Notes under the pieces: model-generated
Database searches by the model: none
The model's input: only the letters and a program-made list of their open reading frames with translations
Told to the model about the DNA's origin: nothing
Position numbers and translations under genes: made by a program
Shown: positions 51,057 to 63,170 of the stretch, piece by piece
How positions within the stretch are numbered: the first letter of the stretch is position 1
Layout of the letters: every line of letters starts with the position of its first letter
Assembly (NCBI GenBank): GCA_034620365.1
Contig: JAQGEQ010000123.1
Location: forward strand, 186,001-250,000
Source: Pegea sp. RAD2-039
Lineage: Eukaryota; Chordata; Thaliacea; Salpida; Salpidae
Direction of reading: 5' to 3'
Length of the DNA stretch: 64,000 nucleotides

Positions 51057-54000
51057 TAACCCGAAAATTTCGTAAAAATAAAAATAAAATTTAATGTGGC
51101 TTCTAAAATAATTTTAAAAAAATTGACATTAAAGCAAATGTTAAAACAATGAGCAACAATTAATATGATAATAAAGGCTGGTGATGTGGATGCAAGCCAA
51201 GTAAGAAAACGACAACCTTCGTGGAAAGACGATAATTTGGTTTAAAAGAAGTCAGATTCTGTGACAAAAAATCATGTGAACGAGAAGTCAATAGAGAAGA
51301 TGACAGATCGAGTGGAAAGGCGAAATAATATGTGAATCACAAATGACGCACAGTACGAGTCACGTGAATCAGAAGTCATCTTGAAAACATGCTTAATTAT
51401 TGCTTTTGGATTGAAGTTGCAAATGTCGAAATTCAAATCTGTAAAAAATAATTAATCAAACAATAGAATCAACTAAGTAGTTAATAAATTGCAGTTATGT
51501 CTTCAAACACAAGGAAAAAAATTCAAATAAACAGCTTTATTATAACAATGTATTTTAAGAGTATTTTACCAAACCAGGTTAAATAATATTTAACTGTGGT
51601 GTTAAATGAATAATTTGTTTTATAACTGCATTGTGTCTTATATAAATATTTCCATAAAAGTCATAAAGTTTTAAATTTTTTTTATTTATGAAATCTCTTT
51701 TTGTTGATAAACCTAAACAAGTATACTTTTGAATATAAATAAATTAATGCTTTTGCAGTAATTCAAAACATGTATTAACTTCTTTTAAAAAAAGCCATAA
51801 TCTCCATACTTTTCGATTTTTGTTATTGCCTATTAAGTTTAATTCTTAATTAAGATACAAATGTTTTATTTTTTAAAGTGTCAAACTTTTTCTATATGCA
51901 CTTAATAATTTTTTGTAGAAGTTTGCATGTATACTAATTTATATCAATCTATTCATAATAACTGTTGATTATTAATCCAGTTTCTTGTATAAAAACTTTT
52001 TATTTCTTACATCTATATAAAATTAGTTCATGATGAAAAAACGTTTTTATTTTCACAAGCTTAATTGTTTACCTCCTGGATATGACTATGATTAAAATGT
52101 TTTTTAAAAAGAGTTGATTACTTTTTTCTTGTCAAGATGCTACATATAAATGTTTATATTTTTCCATTATAGATTCTTTCAAAAATTGTTAATTGAAATG
52201 ATTTTTTTAAATTGTATATTTAATTAATTGATTTTATTTTTATTTAAAGGAAAAGCGTTTCTTGGCCGTACAATTTTTTCAACTTCTCTATTAATCTATT
52301 TTGTTGTTTTAAATATTGTATACTTTTATCTTTTATTTATTATAATCAGGTTTTATCATTTTGTAGATTATAATTTTATACTTTTACTCTATAAATATAT
52401 TTTATATCTAATTCTTCCAAGATTGAACATCAATAAAAATAGTTTTAATTAATATTTTTGATTGTATCACTGCTAGGTAAGTAATTAAAATAAATGTTGA
52501 TTACTAAAATAAAAAGTATATAAGTTAACTTGATTCACTTACATATAAGTTATTAAAATTTAGATTTGTGTATAAGTGTTTCATTTTGTTACATTTATAA
52601 TAAGTGGCTGTGTTAATATTTGTTTTAAAGATGATAATATTCTATTTAAAAAAGATTTCTCAACAAAGTCTTGATAAATGATATCTTTTTCAAATAAAAA
52701 TTAAGTTCTATTTCTTCCAATCACTATTGCAAATATTTTGTGCTTTAATACTTTGATTTAAATAATTATTTATTGTTGACTTTCAAAATATTGTTTATCT
52801 TAGTTTTTGAACTTTTGCTTTTAGATAATTTAAATTAAAGTCGAAATCACTATTAATTCCTTTTTTATTCAAATTAATGAGTCAAAATATTATACCAACT
52901 TATCTTTAAAACTTTTACAGTTATCAAAAATCATTGATTAAAGTTATTTATACAACTTAAAGATCATACAAAGTCATTTCATCTCATTTTGTGGTGGTTT
53001 TGTAAGTATATTTCTTTAACTTGAAAGTAATTCTTACTGATTAAAAAAATGGAATTTAAGATATTTAATTATCAGTTTGATGAAGCGTTTTCAAGCAAAA
53101 CTTTAATGACCACTATTAAAGTGAAAATATATGATTTGTATTTTTTATAAACAGCACTTTTGACCATCCAACACAAAATTTAAAAGTGAAACAAATTGTG
53201 ATTTGATCTTACTGCTCTTAACTGTCCATGTGGTGGAAGCGAACAACTATTTTCATAAAACATGGTATCTTTGTTTATAAAGTTAATCAAAGATTTTTCA
53301 ACTAGTGATGATGGGACTGATCTGAGTCATCACACCTAACAAACAACTAGACATCAGTGTTACAAATTTCCTGGGCATCTTTGATGACAAACTCTTGAGA
53401 CTTGAACAGGTGTTTGCAGATCACTTTTGACTATTACTCAGTTCATTCATTAACTAAATTTTATCCATTGACAGCTACCAACTGGTATCTTTGATGAGAT
53501 TTGGTTTTCTTCTTCACATTTCAAGGATCTCATTGAAGTCTGATGTCAAGTCAATATTATATCTAGGATATCAACTCACTAAACATGCTGCCAGCTTCAT
53601 TTGTCGTTTCATAGTCAGCAGCAAATTCATATTATTTGAACAATTTAGTGATATAAACATAATTAATTCCTTTAGTGAAATCACAAACATTTTATAAGTC
53701 AGTAGAAGAAAATTTTTAATTTAACAAACAAAACTCGTATTAATCTATTTGTAAGAACTTTAATCGTTTTGTTAATTTCAAACTCATTAGATAAACAATA
53801 TTTAAAATTATTTTTAATTATTGTAGTTGATCATCTAAAGCATCTCAAATATTTTCAGGATTCAAAATAATGCGGAACGGATTCCAGCATCTTCGGCTCT
53901 AATATAAATTAGAAACTTATTTAGATTCCCAATTTTCAGTGTGAAAACGTTGGAAGGTATTTTTTAAATGTGATAACTACTGATAACAGATGATCATATT

Positions 54001-54213
54001 CAGAAAATTAAACAATTGAATGTTTCTAAGAAGATGGTGGTTCGAATGAAAGTAGCTGTAGATCTCAAGGAATGTAGTAAATTTGCATAATGGTCTTACT
54101 ACCAACTATGCCGAGTTGTAGTTGCTCTTAGAATCAGTAAATATCCTGTAATAATCGCCTATTCTAAAACTACAACATGAAAATTTTAGACATTAAATTT
54201 GATTTGGTTTACC
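51057..54213 (+). repeat. Family B unit 3
   Basis: Very like unit 2 through leader (51,180-51,420; CACGTG at 51,361), the same 1-kb deletion joint (51,508-51,530) and body, but a further gap removes 50-60 bp near 53,558 (the part at 48,892-49,010 is mostly missing) and relic delta is absent. TTG-started hydrophobic frame at 52,228-52,452. Confidence 0.8.
53985..54145 (-). pseudogene. RT C-terminal relic in B unit 3
   Basis: Minus strand: LVVRPLCKFTTFLEIYSYFH, NHHLLRNIQLFNF, matching the unit 2 relic, with one stop before LVV. Adjoins the cccgg border at 54,221. Confidence 0.45.
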
Positions 54214-55110
54214 ATGTAACCCGGAAACATTTGTAAAAATAAAAAGAAAATTTAATGTTGCTTCTAAAATAAGTTTTTATAAAAAATTGACAAAAAAGCA
54301 CAAGATAAAACAATGAGCAACAATTTATATTGTAATGAAGGATAGATGACAAGTCAAGTGAGGAAACGACAACCCCTCTGGAAAGACGAGAACTTTGATG
54401 AGAAGAAAAATTTTGTGACAACAAGACATGTGAAAGATAACTCAAGTGAACAGACGACAAGTCATTTAAAAGAGAACAAGTGAAGACGAAAAATGATGTG
54501 AATCACAAATCACAGAGAAGTGAATCAGAAGTCATTTTGACGACTTATTTATTGTTTTTGGAGTAAAGTTGCAAATGTCTAAATTAAAATTTGTAAAGAT
54601 TTATTAAACAAACTATAGAATCCATTAAGTAGTTAATAACTTACATTTATGTCTTCAAGTATACAAAAACAACAAGAGAAGTACCTGTAGTTCAACCACC
54701 ATCTCCTCTCATGAAGTTCCCGGATGGTATTCACTTGCTAACATCATTGACAGTTATTTTTCGCCATTTAATACATGCTTTATATGATGCGCATCTATAA
54801 TTTTTATAATTTAATTGGTGATGGCGTCATAAGGACTACAGTATTTGGCAACTAGCACCAGCAGTGAAAATAGTTGGTTATCTATTTTTGCTATTCTCCT
54901 GAATGTCTTCCATCTCAACCCAAACTTGGTTATCTAATAAGAAACTAGTTTCAAATTATCGTCAAATTTTATTTTTATCTATTACCATTTGTTTTGTTGA
55001 TAAAGTTTAAATATTAAAAGTAATTAAAAATAAGTTAAAACAATTAAAAATAAAATTGATTAGTTTATCTAAAATTTTTAAGAATTCTTATTTAAAGTCA
55101 AATAGTCTAT

Positions 55111-55198
55111 CAGCGATCCATTGTGGCCTAAAGGGCAGGACAATAGAGTTGATATGCGCTGCGTGTTACATGCGCAAGTTTGAATCCTACCAACTACC
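55111..55198 (+). pseudogene. tRNA-like head of C unit 1, best preserved
   Basis: A box tggcctaaaggg at 55,124 fits TRGYNNARNNGG completely. B box gtttgaatcc at 55,179 has one change from GTTCGAATCC. A D-stem CCT/AGG and a long variable-arm-like hairpin gcgc...gcgc (55,156-55,175) can be drawn, as in Ser/Leu-type tRNAs. Acceptor and T stems pair only in part (3 of 7 and 3 of 5), so not a working tRNA. It holds the same place as the heads in B and A units. Confidence 0.6.
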
Positions 55199-56454
55199 TT
55201 TCATTAATTTGATTATCAAAAAATTGTATTAGGAAGATATCCATTTTGTAATAAAAATACAGTAGCTACGAGGTAAAAGCTAGAAACTTCGCTTTTATTT
55301 TTATGTTTGTTTTGTGACGTTTCAAAAGCCGTAATAATGGATAAACCTATTTAAACATTAAGTAAGTATATAAAAAGTAAACATATCCCTTAAACATTAC
55401 CCTAATTAGATTTTTTGTCATTAAGTATGCCAAATAAAAATCAAGCAGAGTTTTAAAATTCTAAAAATTAAATGTTTTGAAAATTTTTAGAATTTTGTTT
55501 AAACTAAAAGAACTCTTATATTTAAGGGCTGCGAGGCAAAACACTTAAATTTTTCCCATCTCTTTTAATATTTTTATTATTTATACGAAAAAACAAAAAC
55601 GAAATTTGTGCATCATTAACATTGTTATTTGTTTGTTTTATTTGCCGAAAAAAAACATATAGAACTAATTACGTGACTACTTATTATTTTACTTCTTATT
55701 TCAGGGTTAAAGTTTTGATAAAAAATTAATTTTTTTGGTTCACAGTTAGTTGAGCCAAATTCAAAACAATTAATACTTCAAAAAATATGTTTATTTGTTA
55801 AGTTTGTTAAGTTTATAACTGAATTAGTTTTAAATTAAAGTTTTATCAGAAATCTAGTTTTAACATAATTAATATGATTTATGAAAAGGGTGTCTATTCT
55901 GCGCTGTTGTTTAAATTTAAGGTTTCAATTTTACAAATAACAAACATTGAAAACCAATTACTGTTAAAAACATGAATTTGCTAAACATTTTCGAAAATAT
56001 TCATTATTAGTTTATAAAGAAAATTATAACTTATTTTTAGCATCTTTTTAAAAAAAGTAAAGTATTTTTTCCTTCTAGAAAAATCTATAGAGATGTTTTT
56101 TTCAATAGATGAACATTGGTTTTTTATTTAGTTATTAGAAAAATAAGAAACTGAGACATTTTTTGAAAGTTTTGAAAATAAAACATGATTTCTCGGATTA
56201 AAATAGAATGAAATCTATGCTATTTGTTTACTGACGTCATTAATTTCAAAATAAATAACGATTCCAACATATACAACGATTCTAACATCTGCTCTTGATG
56301 TTTTAATCTTGTGCAAATCATAAAAACTTCCTTTTTGTAATTTGTTACTGATCTTAATAACTTTTAGATTCGCTTTTCTTAGATTTTTGCTACTTTTAAA
56401 TTAAATAGGTCAAAAGATTCGTTTTAAACACAATTGTTCTTAATTCTAACTTTA
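55199..56454. repeat. Body of C unit 1, no gene
   Basis: A.T-rich, aligned with 57,470-58,937: gggctgcgaggcaaaacactt versus gagttgtgaagaaaggcact, and gttgagccaaattcaaaaca versus gttgagctaaattcaaaaca. No open frames. Confidence 0.6.
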
Positions 56455-57004
56455 TAAGGTAAACAACCATTCACATGATTAGATTGTATTCTGGGTGAAT
56501 CAAAGATCACGACAGCTTATGTGGATTACAAGTCACGTGAAAGGCAAGTCAAGTTAAAAAGAAACTTTTTGTGATTGAAGTTTTAAATGTCCACATTCAT
56601 AGTTTGATAAAAGTTTTTAGTAATAAAATAATGGATTAAAAAACTAGCTATTTACCATTTCGCAACTATTTCACCAGATGCCCAGAAAATAAGATACATT
56701 TGTTGTTAAGCTTTCATAGCCATATTCATGAAGTTCTCCAATTCTATTTGTTTGATGATATGACGTTTCTCGATGCTTTTTAACGTTTGCTTCGTCTATT
56801 GCATATCCATGACGTCAGTAGATCGGTAATGACATCTATAGGACTAAAGAATTTTGCATATATCACAACCGCTGAAGTTAGTTAGTGATCTGCTCTTGAT
56901 ATTCTCCAATAAGTCTTTTAACACCAACTTGTTTACTGCTGATCTAACTTCCGCTGGGTGGCGATAAGATTCAATGCTCTATCAAATATAATAATATCAA
57001 AAAC

Positions 57005-57173
57005 TAATCATCATCATGATGGAGTTAGTAACATACAATCATTAAATGTAATCATCAACATCCGATCATCAACTTCATCAATATTAGATAATCATCATCT
57101 AATGATCAACATCCGACCATCAACACCCAATAATTAACCTCTGATTCAATCTCTGATCATCAACACCCGATCC
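57005..57173. repeat. Minisatellite built on gatcatcaacatcc
   Basis: About eight degenerate copies of a 14-18 bp unit (atcatcaacatccgatcatc, atgatcaacatccgaccatc, ctgatcatcaacacccgatc). Only array of this kind in the window. Confidence 0.8.
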
Positions 57174-58253
57174 CTTAAATTGAAATATAAATTTTGATAA
57201 CTAAATAATGACCGATTATATAATCTTTATTTTTACCAATCATGCTTTAGCTTTCATAACATTTGTTTTAACTTTATACTTTCACAAATTAAACTCAAAA
57301 CATTTCTATTAAAATCAAATTTAGTAAATTTAGTAATTTCATAGGATTAAAATTTAATATTAAATTTTAATTTATTATTTAATAACTAAATTTATAAAGT
57401 TTAGCAATCTTCAAAATCCTGCCGACAATTTTTTGCTAGTTCATAAAGTTTGAGTTTTATACAAGTCTTAAAACCAATATTGTAATAAAAAACTTTAGCT
57501 ACTAGATAGAAATCAAAAATTTCTCTTACAATTCTAAGCTTGTTGTTATGATATTTTATAAGCCGTAAGAATAAATAAAGCCTAAGGGTAAGTACAAGAG
57601 CGTAAACATTACTTTTAACAAATTTTTTGTATTTATATATGTCACCTTTCAAAGACAGTTGTAAAATTCTACAAAGTAAGTTATTGTTTACTATTTTATA
57701 AATATAAAGATAAATCTTATATTTTAAGAGTTGTGAAGAAAGGCACTTAAACCTATTCCATCTCTTAAATTTAAGTTATTTATGCATAACAATTAATAAC
57801 AAAGTTTCTACTTCATCAACATTTTCAATTGTTTGTTTTGTCGAAAAAGAATAAATATTTATCTTAATTTTATTGTCTGTATTTTGATTCAAGTTTACTT
57901 GATTGGAATTTAGACTTATCTTATTAACTCTACCAAACTTTCAAATTTGTTTTTATAATTTTTGATATTCATCATTTCCTAGTCATCTTAAAACTTTTTT
58001 ATCTTTTTTATCATTTCCTGATCTTTAAAATTTTCTGGTCCTTATTATCAATTAGCTTCTATCAACTGTTTATTTTAACCACAGTTTAATGTTTTCTAAC
58101 AAGTTTTGGACTTTCATAGTTTTGAGAAGTTGTTTATTTTGTGACACTTTTTATTTGCCGCATATTGATGCGTGCTGCTTATTTTTATCTAAAATCATTA
58201 AATTCAAATTATATAGTAAGATAAACTTCTTTTAAGATGAAGCCTAGAATGCG

Positions 58254-58300
58254 ACAAGAGTGACATTTGTGACTACGAATAAACTGGCGACCCCTAGCGG
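58254..58300. other. CTCF-like site in C unit 2, remnant of a hairpin
   Basis: gagtgacatttgtgactac (58,258) resembles the left arm of hairpin 1 with its next bases (gaggtgccacttgtgactac). Right after comes tggcgacccctagcgg (58,285-58,300); read on the minus strand, ccgctaggggtcgcc fits 13 of 15 positions of CCASYAGRKGGCRSY. The usual loop is gone. Confidence 0.5.
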
Positions 58301-59607
58301 ATAATTTTAGTGATACAGATATTAAATTAAACTTTTTGTAGAAGTTACTTTTGATGTGTTACAGATTATAAATCTGTTGATTACCAGGCAATAAAATGGA
58401 AATTCAGTTTCAAAATTGTTTCCGATGCTTTTAATAACTTTTATTGACAAAATAAATTATATTAATTGCTTACACAATTTCAAGTGTTTAGAAAATCTAA
58501 ATCATTTTTAAGTTTTATCATAAAATGGTCATCACAGATTGTTTAATGGACTATATATTGAATACAACTATTGAAGACAAAAACAAAATAGAAGTAAATG
58601 ATAATTATTATTCCACATGAAGTTTTTACCATTTAGTTTTTTCATTTAGTGAGTACTTTATTGTAAACTTAATATAAAATATTAAATCTAAAGAACTTGA
58701 AAACTTTTTAAATTAATACAAAAGAAGAAATTAAAAATCATTTGTTTCAATTTGTTTAGTTTTTATGAAAAATAATGTGAGTTTGCACATAAATTAAATT
58801 TGAAAATAATATTTGTTTAAAGTTTGTTGAGCTAAATTCAAAACATTTAATGCTTTAAAATAAGTTTTTTGGTAAGTTTTTTATAACTTGATAAAATTTA
58901 AGTTCTAATTTTTATCACAAATCTAATCTGAGTACAGTTAAGTTAAAGTTTTTAGTGAACAATTTAATGTTTATTTTTTAATTTCAAATGTGAAATTTGA
59001 AAGTCCTAAAGAGTAATTTTGAAAATAAAAGCCACTAGCAACCATCCACTTGCTACAAGAAGTTACCAAAAATACACTGACAACCAGTTGTAACTCACGT
59101 GATAAAACGACAAATCAGTTGAGTAGACGTCAAGTTACTCTAGAACATAAAAAGTCACGTGAACAAAAAACACCACTCACTTATTTTTTTCGAGTAAAGT
59201 TTCAAGTCTCCAAATTCAAAAATTGTAGAAAAATAAAAAAAGAAACAATTAAATAATCAAACCAAAGCTACCGTTATGCAAATACGTCATAAAAAGCGCT
59301 AGAAGAAAGTAGAAATAACTTGTTGTATAACCATCATCATCACTATATCTAAGAGCATGTCAAAATGCTTTCGGATGCTAATTACTTGATGATCTCATTG
59401 TGGCACGTTTTGATAATATTAAACACTTATTATATCTGCTGCATGCTTATGATAATCTGAGTCATTTAATGATTACGTCATCTGGACTAGAGAATTGCTT
59501 TTTTTGCTTCATCTTTGCTAAAGTCATTTCAGAAAAGACCCTAGAACAATTTGATAGCTTTATCAGCAGGAAAAAACTAATGTTAACTGAAAAATATAAT
59601 ATTAGGC

Positions 59608-59692
59608 GCTGACCAATCAATGTGGCCGAGCTGGTTAGGCGGAAGAGTAAAAATCCTTTAACACTACTTTTGTAGGTTGAAATCAGGTCGAA
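59608..59692 (+). pseudogene. tRNA-like head of B unit 5
   Basis: CCAAT at 59,613, A box tggccgagctgg at 59,623 (full match), B box gttgaaatc at 59,676 (8 of 9). ctggttaggcgg and aaaatcc as in Ser tRNAs. One base in the A box differs from unit 1 (g/a at 59,628). Confidence 0.55.
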
Positions 59693-62600
59693 AATGTATT
59701 TTTCATTTATTGTCATTTGTCATCAAGCCTACAAAATTCTTTCAAATTTTAAAGTCTTTGTTTTGTCGTAATAGAAGCTGGTAGAATAGGTAAGGCTTAA
59801 AAAAGGTAAATGTTGTACACATTACCTAAAATAGATTGTTGTTTCTGAAATAGACAAAAAGAGTTTAATTATTCTAGAAAGTAAATTTTCGAGAAAAAAT
59901 ACATGAAACATTTCTTAGAAATTTCACTTAAAACTATGAAAACTCTTTAAGGCACCTATTATTGCTCCATTTTCTGATAACTTGTTTTTATTTTCAAAAA
60001 ATTTAAAACAAACATTAAACTTCATAAGCATTTAAATTAATTAAATGTTTTGCATTACAAGAAGAAATATTTACCCTCTGCTTTGTAAATGAAGTTTACT
60101 GGAATTAAATTAAGATATAACAAAGTAACTCAGCATAATTTTCAAAAATGTTTCAATCATTTCTGATATGTATAACTTCCCGGTTATTTTCATAAGTTTT
60201 TCTTTTGTCTTCTTTATCATTATCGATCTTCAAAACTTAAATATTTAATTCAAAAGTTTTGTTGTTAATTTTTAAAATTTTAAAACAACCTTTTTGAACA
60301 AAAACATTTTGACTAAGCTGGTTTTAATGACGGTTTTAAACCATAGAATTAAACAATTAACAATAACATCTACAAAATTTGTATAAATAAACAGCCTTAT
60401 AAAAATAATCTATTTTAAGAGTATTTTACTAAGCAAGTTAAATAATTTTTAACTGTTATTTTAAATGAATAATTTATTTTAAAACTGCATTGTGTCTTAT
60501 ATAAAAATTACCGTAAAAGTCATAAAATTTTTTACTTAATATATTTATGAAATCTTTATTTTTTTGATATAACTAAACAAGTATACTTTTGAATATAAAT
60601 AAATTAATGCTTTTGTAGCAATTCAAAACAATTATTAACTTCTGTAAAAAAAGCCATAATCTCCATACTAATCGATTTTTGTTATTGCCTTAGTTTAATT
60701 CTTATTTTAAAATACAATTGTTATTATTTTTGAAGGTGTCAAACTTTTTCTATATAAGCTTAATGATTTTTCTTATAAGTTTGCATGTATTTTAATTTAT
60801 ATTAATCTCTTGATAATCATTCTATATTATTATTTAATTTTTTTGTATACAAACTTTTTAATATTTACATCTATATAGAATAATTTCATGATGAAAATAC
60901 GTTTTTCTTTTTAAAAACTTAACTGTTTAGCTCCTGGATGTGACTCGGATTGAAATCTCCTTTAAAAAGAGTTGATTACTTTTTTCTTGTCAAGATGCTA
61001 CATATAAATGTTTATACTTTTCCATTATAGATTCTTTCAAGAATTGTTAATTGAAATAATTTTTTAAATTGTATATTTATTTATTTGATTTTATTTTTAT
61101 TTAAAGGAAAAGCTATCCTTGGCTGTACATTTTTTTCAACTTCTCTATTAATATATTTTGTTGTTTTAAATATTGTATACTTTTATGTTTTATTTATTAT
61201 AATCAGGTTTTATCATTTTATACTTTTACTCTATAAATATATTTTATATCTAATTCTTGCAAGATTGAACATCAATAAAAATAGTTTTAATTAATATTTT
61301 TGATTGTATCACTGCTAGGTAAGTAATTAAAATAAATGTTGATTACTAAAATAATAAGTGTATAAGTTAACTTGATTCACTTACATATAAGTTATTAAAA
61401 TTTAGATTTGTGTATAAGTGTTTCATTTTGTTACATTTATAATAAGTGGCTGTCTTAATATTTGTTTTAAAGATGATAATATTCTATTTAAAAAAGATTT
61501 CTCAACAAAGTCTTGATAAATGATATCTTTTTCAAATAAAAATTAAGTTCTATTTCTTCCAATCACTATTGCAAATATTTTGTGCTTTATTACTTTGATT
61601 TAAATAATTATTTATTGTTGGCTTTCAAAATATTGTTTTTCTTAGTTTTTGAACTTTTGCTTTCAGATAATTTAAATTAAAGTCGAAATCACTATTAATT
61701 CCTTTTTTATTCAAATTAATGAGTCAGAATATTATACCAATTTATCTTTAAAACTTTTACAGTTATCAAAAATCATTGATTAAAGTTATTTATACAACTT
61801 AAAGATCATACAAACTCATTTCAACTCATTTTGTGGTGGTGTTGTAAGTATATTTTTTTAACTTGAAAGTAATTCTTACTGATCTATAAAATAGAATTTA
61901 GGATATTTAATTATCAGTTTGATGATGCGTTTTCAAGCAAAACTTTAATGACCACTATTAAAGTGAAAATATATGATTTGTATTTTTTATAAACAGCACT
62001 TTTGACCATCCAACACAAAATTTAAAAGTGAAACAAATTGTGAATTGCTCTTACTGCTCTTAACTGTCCATGTGGTGGAAGCGAACAACTATTTTCATAA
62101 AACATGGTATCTTTGTTTATAAAGTTAATCTAAAAGATTTTTTCAACTAGTGATGATGGGACTGATCTGAGTCATCACACCTAACAAACAACTAGACATC
62201 AGTGTTACAAATTTCCTGGGCATCTTTGATGACAAACTCTTGAGACTTGAACAGGTGTTTGCAGATCACTTATGACTATTACTCAGTTCATTCATTAACT
62301 AAATTTTATCCATTGACAGCTACCAACTGGTATCTTTGATGAGATTTGGTTTTCTTCTTCACATTTCAAAGATCTTACTGAATTCTGATGTCAAGTCCAT
62401 GTTAGGAAAAGGTAATTACTTTAAATATTTATCTTTTGTTTATATATATTTTGAGTTACAATAATAAAGATAAGAAGAAGGCTAAAACCTTTATTCATTA
62501 TATAATCTGTAATTTTTATTTAAAAAATATATCAACTCACTAAACATGCTGCCAGCTTCATTTGTCGTTTCATAGTCAGCAGCAAATTCATATTATTTGA

Positions 62601-62944
62601 ACAATTTAGTGATATAAACATAATTAATTCCTTTAGTGAAATCACAAACATTTTATAAGTCAGTAGAAGAAAATTTTTAATTTAACAAACAAAACTCGAA
62701 TTAATCTATTTGTAAGAACTTTAATTGTTTTGTTAATTTCAAACTCATTAGATAAACAATATTTAAAATTATTTTTAATTATAGTAGTTGATCATCTAAA
62801 CCATCTCAAATATTTTCAGGATTCAAAATAATGCGGAACGGATTCCAGCATCTTCGGCTCTAATATAATTTAGAAACTTATTTAGATTCCCAATTTTCAG
62901 TGTGAAAACGTTGGAAGGTATTTTTAAAATGTGATAACTACTGA

Positions 62945-63105
62945 TAACAGATGATCATATTCTGAAAATTAAACAAATGAATGTTTCTAAGAAGATGGTG
63001 ATTCGAATGAAAGTAGCTGTAGATCTCAAGGAATGTAGTAAATTTGCATAATGGTCTTACTACAAACTATACCAAGTTGGAGTTGCTCTTAGAATCAGTA
63101 AACAT
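62945..63105 (-). pseudogene. RT C-terminal relic in B unit 5
   Basis: Same short, stop-containing relic as in unit 3 (LCKFTTFLEIYSYFHSN). It stands exactly where unit 1 has the long open RT, so the two otherwise near-identical units differ only here. Confidence 0.45.
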
Positions 63106-63170
63106 CCTGTAATAATCGTAATTCTAAAACTACAACATGAAAATTTTAGACATTAAATTTGATTTGGTTT

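Larger units (their letters stand above)
54214..56455 (+). repeat. Family C unit 1
   Basis: Leader 54,330-54,570 with degenerate gacaagtcaagtgaa boxes, a second part 54,650-54,960 (atggcgtcat at 54,823), tRNA-like head 55,111 and a short body 55,200-56,455. The leader recurs at 63,171 (offset about 8,958). The body has blocks like the B body (gttttgtgacgtttcaaaagccg, 55,308) and ends in a full CRE palindrome tgacgtca at 56,232. Confidence 0.75.
56456..58937 (+). repeat. Family C unit 2
   Basis: Leader with CACGTG at 56,534 and CRE palindrome tgacgtca at 56,810, minisatellite 57,005-57,173, then body. Contains a CTCF-like site at 58,286. The minus-strand frame 57,401-57,652 (83 codons) is paralogous DNA to 55,230-55,480, where no frame is open, so it is not called a gene. 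At 58,938 the sequence passes into B unit 5. Confidence 0.7.
58938..63170 (+). repeat. Family B unit 5
   Basis: Twin of unit 1 (offset about 17,220) without the long RT. Leader with CACGTG at 59,096 and 59,156, tRNA-like head at 59,608, body with TTG-started frame at 61,085, conserved block near 62,160-62,260. Confidence 0.85.

Noticed and set aside
57401..57652. Minus-strand 83-codon frame in C unit 2
   Set aside because: Paralogous DNA in C unit 1 (55,230-55,480) is not open and no domain is visible.
41828..59716. Frames through the B leaders (68, 70 and minus 84 codons)
   Set aside because: They run over promoter-like repeats and the tRNA-like head, occur only in two almost identical units, and the leaders of A, B2, B3 and C have no matching open frame.
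43866..61294. Hydrophobic 69-74 codon frames in all four B units, two lengths differing by five in-frame codons
   Set aside because: They start with TTG, the DNA is T-rich and nearly identical between units, and changes alter amino acids as often as not. The 15-bp difference is a single indel event. No reason to call a membrane peptide.
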